Positions 26,089 to 39,697 of a DNA stretch of 64,000 bases are shown piece by piece. Below the pieces are notes generated by a model, which saw only the letters and a list, made by a program, of their open reading frames with translations, was not told the origin of the DNA and did not search any database. Positions within the stretch are counted from its first letter, which is position 1, and the number at the start of each line of letters is the position of its first letter. Position numbers and translations under genes: made by a program. Source of the stretch: Mantis religiosa. Its lineage: Eukaryota; Arthropoda; Insecta; Mantodea; Mantidae. The stretch spans positions 45,524,219 through 45,588,218 of the forward strand of contig CM060951.1 of NCBI GenBank assembly GCA_030765055.1. The letters run 5' to 3'.

Positions 26089-26875
26089 TATTTTGGGACT
26101 TCTAAACTTATCGTTAACACAATGCACCTTTACATCATTGCATTGTCTCGAAAATGGATTCTGCATATAGATATTATACTTAATTGCCATTTATTATTTT
26201 AATGATAATTACCACTACATTTACTCAATTGCTAAAGACATTTATTCCAACCATTATTTTGTAAACTAATTATATGTACAGCAAAAGACACGAGAGAAAT
26301 ACATAATTATAATTAGTTAACACATAAACAATAACAAAATGAGAAGAATTTATAATGCCGACATATTCAACAATAATATATTTATAAGCAAGCATAGGAA
26401 TTCTCAAGCATTTGGTCTCAAACAATCAGTACTTAGAACTTCAGGGCCATAAATCGCCAACAGAGATGGTCATGCTTTGCTATCTACAATGCCGCAGCGT
26501 AAAATCCGACAACAATTCAACCTAGTGAATAATTTGTGTTATATCTGCAAAGTTCTATATTTTGTTGATTGCATTCGTATTTAAAATATCTGCGTGACAG
26601 TAAGGGAGATCATAAATATTCAGAACATACTAAATGAACAAAAGCATAATTCAAGGCATAAACAATTTAGTTAAATGATTATAAATAATTTATATCTAAG
26701 TTATAGAATAATGATGATAGGGGAGGAGGTCACAGTGTAACCCTGTGCAGCAGGCACAACTGCAACGAAACAGAAACAATATCTGAAGCCAATTCTTGAG
26801 ATAACTCGGAAATTAACTTAGGCTCGATTTTTACCTTACGAGTTCAATTAGCCATTCTTGACAGTACTTTTTTTT
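26089..26875. other. AT-rich spacer
   Basis: No feature recognised. Confidence 0.5.
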
Positions 26876-27093
26876 TTAATTTACGTCCTCCAACCTTAAG
26901 TCATATCGGACGATGAATGGAAAGGCTGAAATGATGGTCAAATGAGCCCAGAGTCCATTGAGCTTAGAGTTACCCGACATTCGTCTTTCACTACGAAAAA
27001 ACCTTATCCGGTAACTCACCCTGACCGAGATTCGAACTCGGGACCTCTTGAACGTTAGGCAGACATGCTACCATCTACGCTACCGAGGCGGGC
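26876..27093 (-). mobile_element. SINE family A
   Basis: Head, B box and 3' end are present. The middle lacks part of the GGATAAGGGAAAACCCC segment. It is bounded by similar CACTG/T-run flanks. Confidence 0.88.
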
Positions 27094-30000
27094 CACTGTT
27101 TTTTTTGGGATATTCTTCCTCAATATAATGTCCTTTGATTAAAATTTAGGAGAAATTAATTTTGTTATGAAATTAATGTTATTATTAACCCTATAACGTC
27201 TAAAGGCTTTAATTGTTATCCTAAAATATTTATTTTCAATAGTTCCTGGTTAAAGGAGTCATTTATGTCAGAAAATTTTATTCACTGAAAAAGCTATTCA
27301 AACCAAAACATGAAAAAAAAAAAAAAAAAAAAAAAAAACGCCCCAACAAGGCAAAATATGTCATGGTTTGATCAGACAAAAGCTACCATACTTAGCAATA
27401 TTCATGCAGTTGGCTTTACACTTACTTCTACTCCAAAGAATGCAGAAATTATAAGTAAAGGCCGGAGGCGTGTGCGCTTTTTTCATATACTGCACATGAA
27501 CTGTACTGTTATCTTTCGCGCATGTAAACAACTGGTGGTAGGTGAAACCTGACAATGACAACCGCCTCACTGCCAGAGGAGACAAAACAATCGCGTTATA
27601 CAACTTTGATTTTGCATTTGTATACACTTGCAAGGCAATGCTTCACTAGATCGCAGAGTACTGCGTTGGGTTGTTTTCGACGTTTGCACATTTGATGTCC
27701 GTGCCGTACATATGTCGTCACTCATACTCTGTGTCCAACTAACTTGAAACGCTTGCCAACGCACATCCCTCCCTCCGGCCTTAAATTATAAGTCTTTTCC
27801 GTGAAATGATGCAGAATTCAGAGTACAAATAGCGGACGCAAGGCGTTTTGAAAGTACTGTGTCTACAGTATAGAATATTATCTATATACAACTGTACAAA
27901 AAGTATATATGTAACTTTTGGTAATTTTTGTCACTTATTCTGATTTTATGGAAGGTAGATGAAATAATGGAAGCCTTGCAAGGGTTTCCCAATCCTGAAT
28001 GAATCGCCGTGACTTGTCATAAGGCAATCATAAGTGATGTCCAAGTCTCCTATCTACACTGGGTTCCTGCCACAAGCTCAGGGAGGTTATCGCACCTTGA
28101 ATTCAGGAACTTTGAATAATAAAACATGCATCTGGGATCTGCTTTTTTAAGGTGTGCATAATTAATATATTTTACAGTTATTGTACCATTATGTATGTAA
28201 TTTCATTGTCAGGCAGCGAAACTTTGTTACTGGTCGAACAGCTTAGGTACTGAGAGGGAGCTAGCAATACAAAGCGATATGAATGCGACGCAGCACTACT
28301 TCACTGGTCATGCTTCAAAATGTTTCAGAAATAATGCCGACAAGTTTTATGGCACACTTATATTGATTGTGCTTTTCGTTCACTCACAGAAATAAGTTAT
28401 ACGTATGGTTAATTTGTGAATAAAAGAAATATATATTTTACCTTTAAGATTATATGCTTATAATGTCTAATTAGAATACATTTATTTTATGTGAAATGTT
28501 TGCAACCTATTTATACTGATTGCCCAGGACAAGAAGGCAAGCTACGTAATCACTTTTGCTGTCTCATCGGGTTGTATGCTCGCCTTCCGAGTATGACAAG
28601 GATGCAAGGCTCGTTTAAAATATACAAGTGTTGTCACATAGCTCACCTATGCATAATACCTATCACTGCAACAAACATTAGATCTGGCAACATGGGTGAC
28701 TCATATGCACTCGCATTCACTCATTTCCTAGTAAACAGGTCCGCTACCGGAGCAGATCAACAGTTCAAGTTCCTCTGCCCTTCATACCCCTATAGCCTTC
28801 TGGTCGTGGGCATACAGTACCTATAGTATTTGCTAACAGAAGTATGTGTTGATTGATCTATGATTTTTATTGGTCCATTTCTTATTCGTGTTATGCATTA
28901 TATAGTTGAAAAATTAGCATTGTAGTACACTAAAATATATTTTCTGAAAGCCTCAAAAGAAAATTTCCTGGTGTTTTCAATTAAATGTTGTCTGTGAGGT
29001 CAGCGAATTTGATGGGTACTCTAGAAACAACTAAGCTTCAGTTCATCGGAGTTCGTTTTGCTACCTTCATAAATGTGTAAATATTATTAAAATCTAAATA
29101 AAAATAATTACTGTAAAAAAGAATATTAAAGTGAAGTAATATCGTCCATTCAATCCCACTGCTAATGCAAGCCGGTAGCTAAGCGGTTGCCAGTTATTTT
29201 TCCCTCCGCTTACCTACTTTCACTCTTAACGCCAATGTTAAAACTCCTGAATTAAAATGCAGTTATATCTGGAATTACTACAGAAATCAATGTGAAATTT
29301 TAACAACTGTTTCAGGCGATGCTTTTGAATATGTGGATTTAGCTTTTTGATATTAGGTTTATTTTTGTAAATGTTAGAATTTTTTCTAGAACGATTTTTG
29401 CTTTAATTTACCATACAAAGAGCAATTTTTTAAAAAGATATTACACCGATCAACACAAAAGTACATTCACAACTCTGTTATAGTATGCTTGGTATGTGTT
29501 GAAAATTTGAGATATGTATTTATTTACCCTTCATATTTTTGAGAAAACTGTACCTCTGTAAAAGAAAATGTATTTTATGGAAATATTAAAATAAATAAAA
29601 CAAAGAAAACCTTAGTTTTAAAATTCAAATGTTTACTATTTTTCCCCATGCACAGGCAGCGGCCATCTAGATAGTTGTGCTACCAATCTCTGCAGCGTAA
29701 ATTCCACTATAAAGTAAGCTAAATGTCAAGTTTTAAACTCATTTGGTTCAATAATTATGTTTTGTTTTTTTAAATGAGGAAAATGAAGGTCCGATGTAGC
29801 AGGATTTTCAAAAATATAGTAAAATATTTGTATTGCGTTCCAAACACCAAACTACATATCAAAATGTTGAGAAAATATCAAGTATCAAAGCCTAAAAACA
29901 GAAAATGTCATTTTTTAACCCAGCTGAACTTTTAATCTTAAACTTTTAAACTTTTAACCGGAGCGAAGGATCATTTTAGAAATATTAAATATAGACAGAC

Positions 30001-31639
30001 AGAGAAATCGGCAGTGGCTGATCATTTTTGGCCATATAATCATGAAGTAAATCCAAAAGTTAAATTATTGAAACAATTGAAAGAATCGATAGAATTAATG
30101 GTTTGGGTGAAGATATTTGTTTTGAAAAATAAGGATCGCGTAATGAATTTTGATATCCCTCCACTAGATGTCATCAATAAGTTTGTGTTGTCCTCGGTAG
30201 ATGGCAGTTAGATAAGGAGCTATTCTTCAAACTCCGGTAGTGGTCAAGGTCAGTCTGTCAGTCAGTTAGTTGGTGAGTGTCAAGCTGAGTGGTTGAGGAT
30301 GAAGCAGATGTTTTGCTTTGAAACCGGTCCCAGGATTTGAATAAGATTAGTAAATAGTGAAGTTGTGTTACTAGTGTTTAGTTATTATTAATACCTAGTT
30401 TACTTCACTGTCAGCTGCTTCAGGTTTTTACATAACTCAATAACATTCCTGTTCCTTACATAAAATATCGCCACAAATTCATGTACGTCTTATTGTGCAG
30501 AATATGTTAGTTTCAACAAAATAAAAATATGGAACAAAATATTAGGTGAATATAATAGTTCAGCTATTCTGAGTAAACTTCAAATGAAGTGTAAGAAGTT
30601 TGTTCACCAACTGGCAAGTCTAAGGCTCATGCATTCCAAACCACGGCTATAACTTTCCGGATAATTGAAAGCAGCAAGTAATAGTTCACGATTTACATTT
30701 CAATTATAATACGCACGCTGCAACGTGTATTACAATAATTAATTTCCGTAGATTGCACACATTAAAGATCAACCTTACAGGAAAGAGGGGGAGGACGGAC
30801 TTGCCAACACCTACTTTCTGCCGAAAGCGAGAAGTTTTCAGCGACTACTTTGGTCATATTGGTTTAGATTTTTCAAGAGTAGCACATAATTGTCGAGACG
30901 CAAATTAGTCATAGGGTTAAAAAATGAACCTCTTTAATGCTTGGTTGCCTTAATAAGTAATGGGGAAATACTTCATGCATAAAGTGAAGGAGGCAAGTGA
31001 ACTGACGAGGTGACTGAGCAATTGCCACATTTGTATCAATGCCACCAGTGTGCCGAAATTTCGTACGGCAGTAAATCTCGGTAAATCTGCTCACATGCAG
31101 CTGTCGCTTCTCTTTGGGTGAGAGTAACAATGATTTCTTGCCAAACAGCAGCTTCGGTGTTCAAACTTATGGCTCAAAATGACAAATCTCCATAAATCTA
31201 ATTCCAAAAAAGACGATTTTCCGAGAGATATGAGTTTGGTATACCTACGCCACAGATGTTCACATAATCTGAAATAAAATTACTTTTATGCGAGTGGAAA
31301 TCATGGTAATTGTTACATTTCGATTATTTCCAAAAAACTGTATACTTTACTAGTTTCAGATGATAAAATGTTTATCGATATTAAATAATAATAAAAAAAT
31401 AATTTGAAAAATGTTAAAATTTCAATTGGCTTATTTAGGGAGCTGCTATCCAAAGAACTGATTGGTTCAAGTCCAATGAATCCGCTTGTTACGGCAAGAA
31501 AAGGTGCAGTGAAGACAGTTTTGTAAACCTTTGTCTGGTAACGTAAACTAGGATGACAAATAACTTTCAAGAATAATTTGTAGAAGATGATTTAAAAATA
31601 AAGACAGTGGACAGAATAAGGTACATGAGTATCAGATTT
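27094..31639. other. 4.5-kb stretch without recognisable genes
   Basis: A 27-nt poly(A) lies at 27,312-27,338. The remaining ORFs (for example 28,491-28,826) are short and show no motif. Confidence 0.45.
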
Positions 31640-31645
31640 ATTTTG

Positions 31646-31700
<55 letters not shown>

Positions 31701-32150
31701 ACTTTTCACGGTTTAAGCCATGAAAGCTCGTTCCGGTCTCATAAATGTCCATCTTTTTTTTTTGGTCTACCAATATTTCTTCTACCTAATGGTTTATACT
31801 ATAAATTTAATTTTGGAATGCGGCTATCATTCATTCTGTCGGTATGTTCCTTCCAGTTATTTCTATATTGTTTTATTCTATCTGTTAGCTTAAAAAGATT
31901 CAATTCTTTTCGAATGATCTCCCTTCTTTGCTTATCTAGAAAATTATATCCTGCTGCATTTCTTAAAAACTTCTTTTCCGCTGTTTCAATCACTTGTCAT
32001 TTTTCTGTTAAAGACCAAAATTCACTACATATAATAATATAGCAACTGTCATTACTTTACAAAACTTTAATTTAGCCTCTCTTCTCGTATTTTTTAAGGT
32101 TCTCTTTTTGGTGCCGCATTTACCATTACATTTGTTGATTTTATTTCAAA
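31640..32150 (-). pseudogene. 3' end of a LINE with a GAT-repeat tail
   Basis: On the minus strand several frames read like the C-terminus of an endonuclease/reverse transcriptase retrotransposon. Landmarks are TLKNTRREAKLKFCKVMTVA, a YxxxFWSLTEK-type block, then ETAEKKFLRNAAGYNFLDKQ, RREIIRKELNLFKLTDRIKQ, YRNNWKEHTDRMNDSRIPKL and YKPLGRRNIGRPKKRWTF. The element ends in a long TGA repeat. Frameshifts separate these pieces, and the catalytic YxDD is not included. This is the usual 5'-truncated LINE insertion. Confidence 0.85.
31648..31701. repeat. (ATC)n / (GAT)n trinucleotide tract
   Basis: About 17 ATC units at the 3' end of the minus-strand LINE. It is probably the LINE tail, expanded. The poly-Met ORF across it is an artefact. 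Confidence 0.95.
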
Positions 32151-32659
32151 TGTCACCATTCCCAAAATAAAATATGTTTTGCAAGAAAATAATGTTATTT
32201 AGGTTATAAATGTTGTGTTTATCTGGGGGGAAGAGGGAGAAATAGGAAAATGAATGGTGGATAGTCTTGGAAGCTCTCGTTGCTAGATACCTAAGGAATA
32301 GTGTAATACGCTAAACGCGGACTCACAGAGGTGCAAGTGTAAATTAACCACAAAGATATAGAAAACGTTATACAAAATCCTTATAAATGTCCATTTCTGC
32401 AGTTTTTGTTTAGAGTTGCATTGTAGCAAATAAATTGCCTATTTTTATAATATGTATATATGCAATGAATAAACAATTTTATGCAATTTTCTAAATGTGC
32501 CGAAGCAAAAGATGCGTTAAGAAGTTCAATTTTTTTCCCTGTGTTTTCGTGTTCAAAATCATCCGCACGTAGAAGATTTTGTTGCATTCTCTTCTCGTTT
32601 TGTAGAGAAACGCTTAAACTTTCTAGAAGTGATTTTTTTGCATTAACTTATTGGAGTTT
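32151..32659. other. AT-rich spacer
   Basis: No feature recognised. Confidence 0.5.
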
Positions 32660-33503
32660 CAGTAAAACCTCGTTAATCCGGATCAATTGAGGTTAATGTC
32701 AGGATTATAAAAAGTCCGGATTACGTGAAATAAACACCACAGAGAAACATTGTAAATGAAATTACAGTATATACTGAATAATTTTATTAGAACTTTTGAT
32801 ACAATAGCGAAAGCTCCTCACATGACAGTAGTATGCGGAAATCTGTTTATTGTCAATTTCCTCGACCAAAATTCAGATGCTGTTTAACCCCACTTAATTT
32901 CACTTTCAACTTTCCGAAACGCACATCCACACCCTCAGATTCGCTACTAATGTCCCTTGCATTGTTTACACCTTCCGCAATATCTTCGTCAGTCATGATG
33001 TGATAGCCTGGGTTATATTCATCTCTGTCAGAGTCAAGTCTTCGATCTCATGTACTGTGACAGCTTTCTCGCCACTCCCAACCAATGTTTGATGAAAGTC
33101 AGTTATTTGCATTGGTGTCGCATTCAACAATGTCACCATACAAAACTTTCTTCCAAGCATTAGAGTCGAAACGCTGTTTACTGAACTTGCAAAATTTAAA
33201 ATCATTAATGTCTGAGAAAGGCAAGTATTAAACTAATCCTCCAGACAAGAGTTGCAAACCCTATCGTAGGTATAGCAAATGTGTGGGAAGGAGGGAAGCT
33301 TGTTATCATTGTTACTAATGTATTTCTGGTATTCCTAAGAAATTCCTACGGTGAATTTTGTGCAAAAAATAAAATGAATAAATTCATAAGTTTATCTTAT
33401 TGCAGTACTGCAATTTAAGTTAGCAATTAGTACTTTTTAAGGGTGCGTGTCCGGATTACGCAAAATCTGGTTTAAAGGGATCCGGATTAACGAGGTTTTA
33501 TTG
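32660..33503 (-). mobile_element. Tigger/pogo-type DNA transposon relic
   Basis: The left end CAGTAAAACCTCGTTAATCC is matched in inverted form at the right (GGATTAACGAGGTTTTATTG|TA), and a second inner block TCCGGATTACG is also inverted. Minus-strand codons read NPGYHIMTDEDIAEGV, typical of the acidic C-terminus of Tigger-family transposases (family knowledge). The element is 844 bp against a usual 2-3 kb, so most of the transposase is deleted. The left TA is mutated. Confidence 0.85.
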
Positions 33504-34290
33504 TATATTAAATTTAACGTCTAATTAAAATCTAAACTTGATGACAAATTTTGTTTTTCATAACATCCTTTGAAAAAGTAAACCACCAATTAAGAATCTG
33601 CTTCAAATTCTCTCCTGAAACATTCGTTAGATATTTACGTTCATAAAATATTAAAGTATTCATTACGGGCTACTTTAATTACTATTAAAATAATTAAACA
33701 ATAAAAAAAACTATTTTTCTGAAATAATACAATGCACCTTTTAAGTTGCATACATAATCATGATTTTGTGTTTGCTATCTGTATAAATTTCCAAAATGTT
33801 TGTTCATAAGTATCAAATTTAGAAATGTCTCTTTAAAAGACAAATTTGCAGTTCAATTGTTTTCGTCTCTTAAACCTTTAAATGCCATGTCTGAGTTTGA
33901 AAATTGGTGGTAAAGCTACAAATGTAAGAAATTAAGACACAAACCTAAGGTTTATAGTTGTAGCACATATCTGGTTACTTCATTAGTTTTAAACGATATG
34001 CTGTATGCTATTAAATAGTAGTCAGCAAATAGTAGAAGCAAATATCAATTAGTATTTCATTACTATGGTTGGAAATAAAAATCGAGAAAACATCGCCGAT
34101 AAAGGGGAGTTTTAATGATGAAACATTCTGGAAAATCTTCCTGCCCTATATTACTAAGACGCTTTTATTTAGGGATTCTTGAAATATGCATTTCTTCTGA
34201 AATTTCGGTATCGAATTTTTGCATAGAAGACAATAAATATTATGTATGAGTATAGGTTATATAACGGAAGGGATGTCTAATTAATCTATT
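33504..34290. other. AT-rich spacer
   Basis: No feature recognised. Confidence 0.5.
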
Positions 34291-34498
34291 ACCCGCCTCG
34301 CTAGTAGCATGTCTACCTCACTTCCCAAATTTGAATATGGGTCAGGGCTAGTTACTTGGACAAGACTTCTTCCAGTGTTTTAGCTTATTCTGAAACAGAA
34401 TGTGTTGAATCATAAGTTCTATGGATCTAGGGTTCGTTTAAGCGTCATTTCACCCATTTCATTCATCGTCCGATAGGGTTTACCGTTGGAGGATGCAT
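34291..34498 (+). mobile_element. Old, diverged SINE family A copy
   Basis: The order of head, body and 3' end (CATTTCACCCATTTCATTCA, CGTCCGATAGGG) is preserved. The B box is decayed (ATTTGAATATG), and many substitutions mark it as the oldest family A copy here. Confidence 0.82.
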
Positions 34499-34750
34499 GA
34501 GTACCATATCCCAGGAGGAATGCATGCAGTGGAAAACAGGGCTGCAGGCTACAAAAACGCACATATGTACAGATGTATTATTTTATCTTGACAGAAATTC
34601 TGCGCGGCAGGAATGAGTAGCAACTGTGGTAGTGCACCTATCACCACAGTACGTCAAACGCGTAAGATTACGAGAAGGGAGTACGGTGGATAAAGTGACT
34701 AAAAGCAAATGTCGCTCTCGAAGCCAGTATTGCAGCTCTCATAAACGATG

Positions 34751-35450
34751 CTAGTAATTCTTACTATGGTAGTGATCTACACGCTTTTGTTGGGTCTTAA
34801 ATAGTACATAGGCGTTTGGAACAAAGCCCTGTTCTCCTCCAGCAGGCATGATAACCAACTGTCGGCCTTTCGACATCCCTGTAACGAATTTTATTCCAGG
34901 CATATGATCCAGTATGTGCTGAATTGAGATAAATTTCATCTATATAAACTATATAAACTTCACTGCGATATCTCTGAATATTTCGTAAATACTTAAGCCT
35001 TTTTGCCCATGTGGTACGATGTTCCATTACCATTTGTCTGTCACGCTTAGTTTTTTTCATATAAATCCTAGCTTTAAAAGAACTCTCCTTACTGTTCAGA
35101 CACTGCCTTGGAACTCATAGAATTTTGAAGTTTCATAAGTATTTTCATTAGAGTTGGTCTTTGTTTTTCTGTGTTCTAAAAAATATTCGCAGTTCGCTTA
35201 ACTACTTCTGAATTAAAACATCAAATTTGATTTTGTGCGTGTTCTTAATCTTTCTTTACTGTGCATGGAGAAGGACGTTGTTGCACTAGCATCAATGGTT
35301 TTTCTTTCCTGAATAACTCAGCTAAACTGCTTTTAGACCAACTGTTGCTTCAGTTGCCCTTTCCCAGATTTTTGTAGCAGACCCAGATCATTGTTCCTCT
35401 TTTATAGATCTATAGACATTGGTCTAATTCATGTTTTTAAATGTAGCACT
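34751..35450 (-). pseudogene. DDE-superfamily (IS630/Tc1-like) transposase relic
   Basis: Minus-strand pieces in three frames follow the order of an arthropod DDE_3-type transposase. First comes an IWERATEATVG-like helix-turn-helix. Then come FQGSV and LLKLGFIWKK, then MEHRTTWAKRLKYLRNIQRY, IVYIDEIYLNSAHT (first catalytic Asp-Glu block), GMSKGRQLVIMPAGGEQGFV and PNAYVLFKTQQKRVDHYH. The part with the second and third acidic residues is missing. Stops and frameshifts make it non-functional. The insertion at 57.7-58.2 kb may belong to the same broad family. Confidence 0.82.
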
Positions 35451-36677
35451 TTATTTTCTAATGTGCTGCTAGTAGGCGCCATTTCTAAATGCTCTCTTGG
35501 AACTAGAAGACACGCACATTTTGAAACAAGCTGTAGCATTACCAAGTAGCTGTGCACTTGTTTACTTGCTCGCAACTGATACGCAACTGACCTGCCCTCC
35601 CCTCCAGTTGCAACCGTTCTGAAGTGGAGTCGTCCAGATACCACTGCGCATCGCTCTCCATCTGACAAGATATAAAAATACAACTATACATCAATTCCAA
35701 TACTGAACCTACCTAGAGAGGGCGGTAGCGATCTGCCTCCGAAGTAGCCCTCTGGCGTCCACGGGGAGTACTGTTTCTCTATAGCAAGTGTTGGCGACAT
35801 CCTTCTTTGGAATAGAAGGAAAAGGATGAAAATAATATTGTTGTAGATCAGAAATCTCCCCAGCATTCGCTGACCGACAAGGGAAAACAAAATGCCAAAG
35901 TCAGAGGGGCAAATTACGGAATTCGAATAGGAGCTAACTTGCTACAATGGCCTTAATGCAAGAATGCTTTTCTACCGGTAATCCTCCCAATGATTGAATC
36001 CGTTTTCTAACGATCAAGAAAAAAGTTATTCTAGAAGGAATAGTGGTTATCTGGAGCATCCTAAAGGTGGAGGTTCACCCGGTACTTGGAGACTCCCCCA
36101 AAACGCATTGCAAGGTGGGGCCGTTGTGTAGTAATGTAATTGCTCTACTTGTATCATGTGATTTACGGTTATTGCTTCCGATGAAGTGAGTGCATGTTTC
36201 ACTGAAACCTCTGTTTGCCACTTTGTCTACGTGTGAACGCTGTCATGATGTACGTTCCCCGTCTGTTGAGAGGATTACCTATACCATATTGACCCATATC
36301 TTCTCGGCTATTAACGTAAACAAATGTTTTACCATCTTCGTCTACGAGTAAAGATGAGGGTTAAAAAGCGTTAAGGGTAGACACCTTTTTATTTTCTCTA
36401 CCATTATGATAAAGATATCACTGATAATACATTTTTTGGGGTTTCTCGAATACAAATTGAATGTCTGTGTATTTGTGTGTACGGGGGGGGGGGGGGGGGG
36501 AGGTCTGTAGGTCCGTAGGTCTGTGAACAGCGTAACTCAATTTTAATTTAGCGTCACCTAAGAATGTGACACCAAGATTTTCAACACTGTTCTATTTCCT
36601 AAATTACACTTTACACGCAACATTATTAAAATATTCATTTTCTGAAATATTAATTTAACGGCTTATATTAAAATATT
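35451..36677. other. Spacer with poly(G) run
   Basis: No gene recognised. A 19-nt G run lies at 36,482-36,500. Confidence 0.5.
36482..36500. repeat. Poly(G) run
   Basis: About 19 consecutive G, a potential G-quadruplex. Confidence 0.9.
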
Positions 36678-37159
36678 CAACTAGTTGGAAACATTTTCTT
36701 TCAGCTCTTCGTCATTGCTGAAGAGTTGACCGCCAAGGAAAGATCTGAGATGCAAAAACAGATGAGCCACTGGGAGCGAGGTCAGGGCTGTAACAAATAC
36801 CTCCCAGCCAAATCCCTGTAGGATGTTTGTCATCAAATTTGCATTGTGTGGTCGTGCGTTGTCGTGAAGAAACACAACACTTTTTTGACATCGCAAATTT
36901 GGCGATAAATTTCAATTGGTTTCACTTTCCTAGCATTCAGAAAGCGAATCACTGATATGATTTCAAAAGCGGTGGAATTTTCAATCAACACCGACATTGT
37001 AAACAAGCACAACAAAGCGTACGTGGCTGACAGCGATCTCACAATGGCGCAGGTTTCTTCTCCTTGATACAGAGCGTCTACCGCGCATGTGCGGAACTCC
37101 GATCGCAGCGCTGTAGCGGAGATAAATTGGAACAGAACTTACTTTATGGACGCCCCTTG
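36678..37159 (-). mobile_element. Internally deleted mariner (same family as 53 kb)
   Basis: Read on the minus strand it begins TA|CAAGGGGCGTCCATAAAGTA. It encodes the N-terminal part MSVLIENSTAFEIISVIRFL and KPIEIYRQICDV. It then jumps directly to VVFLHDNARPHNA, the second-Asp block, and to SFLGGQLFSNDEELKENVSN. The third-Asp block reads APSGSSVF, so that Asp has become Gly. The first catalytic block and linker are deleted. The right end is not found; the element stops near 36,678. Confidence 0.88.
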
Positions 37160-37198
37160 TATAATGTTCCATGTGGCTTTAAATGTGCACATATAGTC

Positions 37199-37239
<41 letters not shown>

Positions 37240-38164
37240 CATTTTGCGTTCAGAATCTTCCAAACGATCCAATTATTATTGTTAGGTTTATTTCAAATGT
37301 ACGTTTGACACCAAGTTATCATTAAGACACTAAAATTACGAAAAATACAGTATCTCATAAGTTTATATTCTGTTCTCGAAAGCCAAATCATTAAGACATC
37401 TGGTTTCAAAATTTTTCATAAATATTGCCCAACAGTCTAAATAATTACTGATATTAACAAACATTTATTTGTTCATTGTATAAGCCATTTCTTTTAACAT
37501 TAAAATAAATAATTAAGCGGCTATAAGTAAAACTATTGCAGATATTGCAATTAAAATTTTTATCGTGCTTTTCATTTGGTGTCTTAATTGAGGTATGAAT
37601 TTCACAAAATTAATTATTTTTGTAAATATAATAGTAGCATTATGCATTTCAAGGAACTTCGCATATAGAATTTGAAAATCTTGCAATTTTTCTCTATAGC
37701 TTTCAAAACGTCGTCAGGTATTGTTATATAACATTAAATTTGATTTTAAATTCCCTACGGATATATTCAACTACTTTTTAGAATAACATACTTTGTTTTA
37801 GTTCTACTCTGTTGATCAATCACGTACTTCAGACGTTACAAAAATTGTAATTGTAAAGAATATTTATTTCGCAATATTTAAATACAAATACAGAAGTTGG
37901 GCGTTTTTTAATTTGTGCTAAATGAACAATACTGTTACAAATTATATCTTTGGAACATTTTAATGTGCAAATGTGTAAGAACAAAATCGAGGAAACTGCT
38001 GGAAATAAATAAAGGCAATGGGCATTTATGCATTTAAAAGGTACACGCTGAAGTTTTTAAGTTACCTGACTGCTAAGCCATTGTATGTAATTAAACCTAA
38101 CAGATCAGAGCATTTTTGGACACAGCATATCTTAATGTTTGAAAAAATTGCACATTTTCAGGTA
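37160..38164. other. AT-rich spacer with poly(T)
   Basis: A 34-nt T run occupies 37,202-37,235. Nothing else recognised. Confidence 0.5.
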
Positions 38165-38434
<270 letters not shown>

Positions 38435-38666
38435 TTGTAATTTTACGTCCTCAAACGTTGTCATATCGGACGACGAATGAAACGGGTGAAATGCTAATCA
38501 AATGAGCCCAGAGTCCATACAGCTTAGAGTTACCTAACATTCGTCTTTCAGGATAAGGGAAAACTCTGGAAAAAGCCTTATCCAGGTAACTCGGCCTGAC
38601 CGAGATTCAAACTTGGGTCCTCCTGAACGTGAGGCAGACACCTACCATCTACGCTACGGACGTGGG
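38435..38666 (-). mobile_element. SINE family A with expanded tail
   Basis: Complete from the 3' end (TGTAATTTTACGTCCTCAAA) to a slightly damaged head (GCTACGGACGTGGG). The B box is altered (GAGATTCAAACTTGG). Confidence 0.9.
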
Positions 38667-39252
38667 AATTTTAAGTGTGATTTCATTGCGTATCGTTTTC
38701 TAGAACATCGAACCACACTTCGAAAACTTCCTGATACTCAATGTGTACTAAGATAGCACTCAGCTCCTACAGAAGTTTGTCTACAACAGTGTCTTGCTGG
38801 CCCTTCGTTAGCTCATGGAAGAACGATCACCACTTAAAATTTTAAAACGTATTACTTACACGTGTAGAAACATTATAAACACCGAGTAAATATTTTGAAA
38901 TTGATTAGCTTACGGTTTACTTTATTTTAATGATTATTTTAAAGCGCCCTTATACTTCCTTTTGTCTTTAAGTTTCGTAGTTACACAAAATGCAATGCGA
39001 TGAAAGAAGTTTCAAAGATAATTCAGGTACTTCAAAATACCCACGACCTTTGATTTCACAATTGAAATTCTCAGTGCAAAGAACTTTAATGAAATTTTAA
39101 GCATGCCTATAAAATAGGAAGAATAAAATGATATCCAGAAATGTGTTTACCGAGAAGGGGATTCATTTTGGAAATTTTTGAGATGCATTTGAAATAAGCA
39201 AATAATTAAGTCTGAAATTCTGTATTAATTAAAAAGTTCGTTTCTTTTCTCT
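38667..39252. other. AT-rich spacer
   Basis: No feature recognised. Confidence 0.5.
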
Positions 39253-39697
39253 TTACCCTCTGGCTGCCGTATCGCTTAAGAGAGTTTCTTCCCTAAAACG
39301 TCGTCCGTCGATGTAATTGACTGTGCTATAATGAGTTAAGATTGCCATCGACGCAAAGCTCTTTAGGATGTAAACCTATTTTTGAAACAACTTTTAGGGA
39401 TGCCTTTTTTGACAATGAAAAGAGCAGACTTTTTCTATCTAATGGTGTGTTTGTTGGTCAATAAGAGGGATCTTTCGTTATTTGAAGAACGGTATTTCCA
39501 AACCTCACCAATATAGTTTGACCATGTCCTTGTTCAGTTCTGTTTCTAATCTGTAAAAATGAGCATAGAATGCTATTTTGACAATGTTTTGTACCAGGGA
39601 GAGATGATGATAAATATATTTCATATTAGGACGATTGTAACATCGATACAAATAATCTAAGAATGAGGAAAGTAGCTAAAATGCTTAACGTTGCGAA
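39253..39697 (+). repeat. Dispersed repeat R1, copy 2
   Basis: Reverse complement of 1785-2235. It begins TTTA-CCCTCTGGCTGCC, then CGCTTAAGAGAGTTTCTTCC and GGATGTAAACCTATTTTTGA. It ends near AACGTTGCGAAG. No coding capacity. Confidence 0.75.

Noticed and set aside
31567..31773. ORF with a poly-Met run
   Set aside because: Translation of the GAT-repeat LINE tail.
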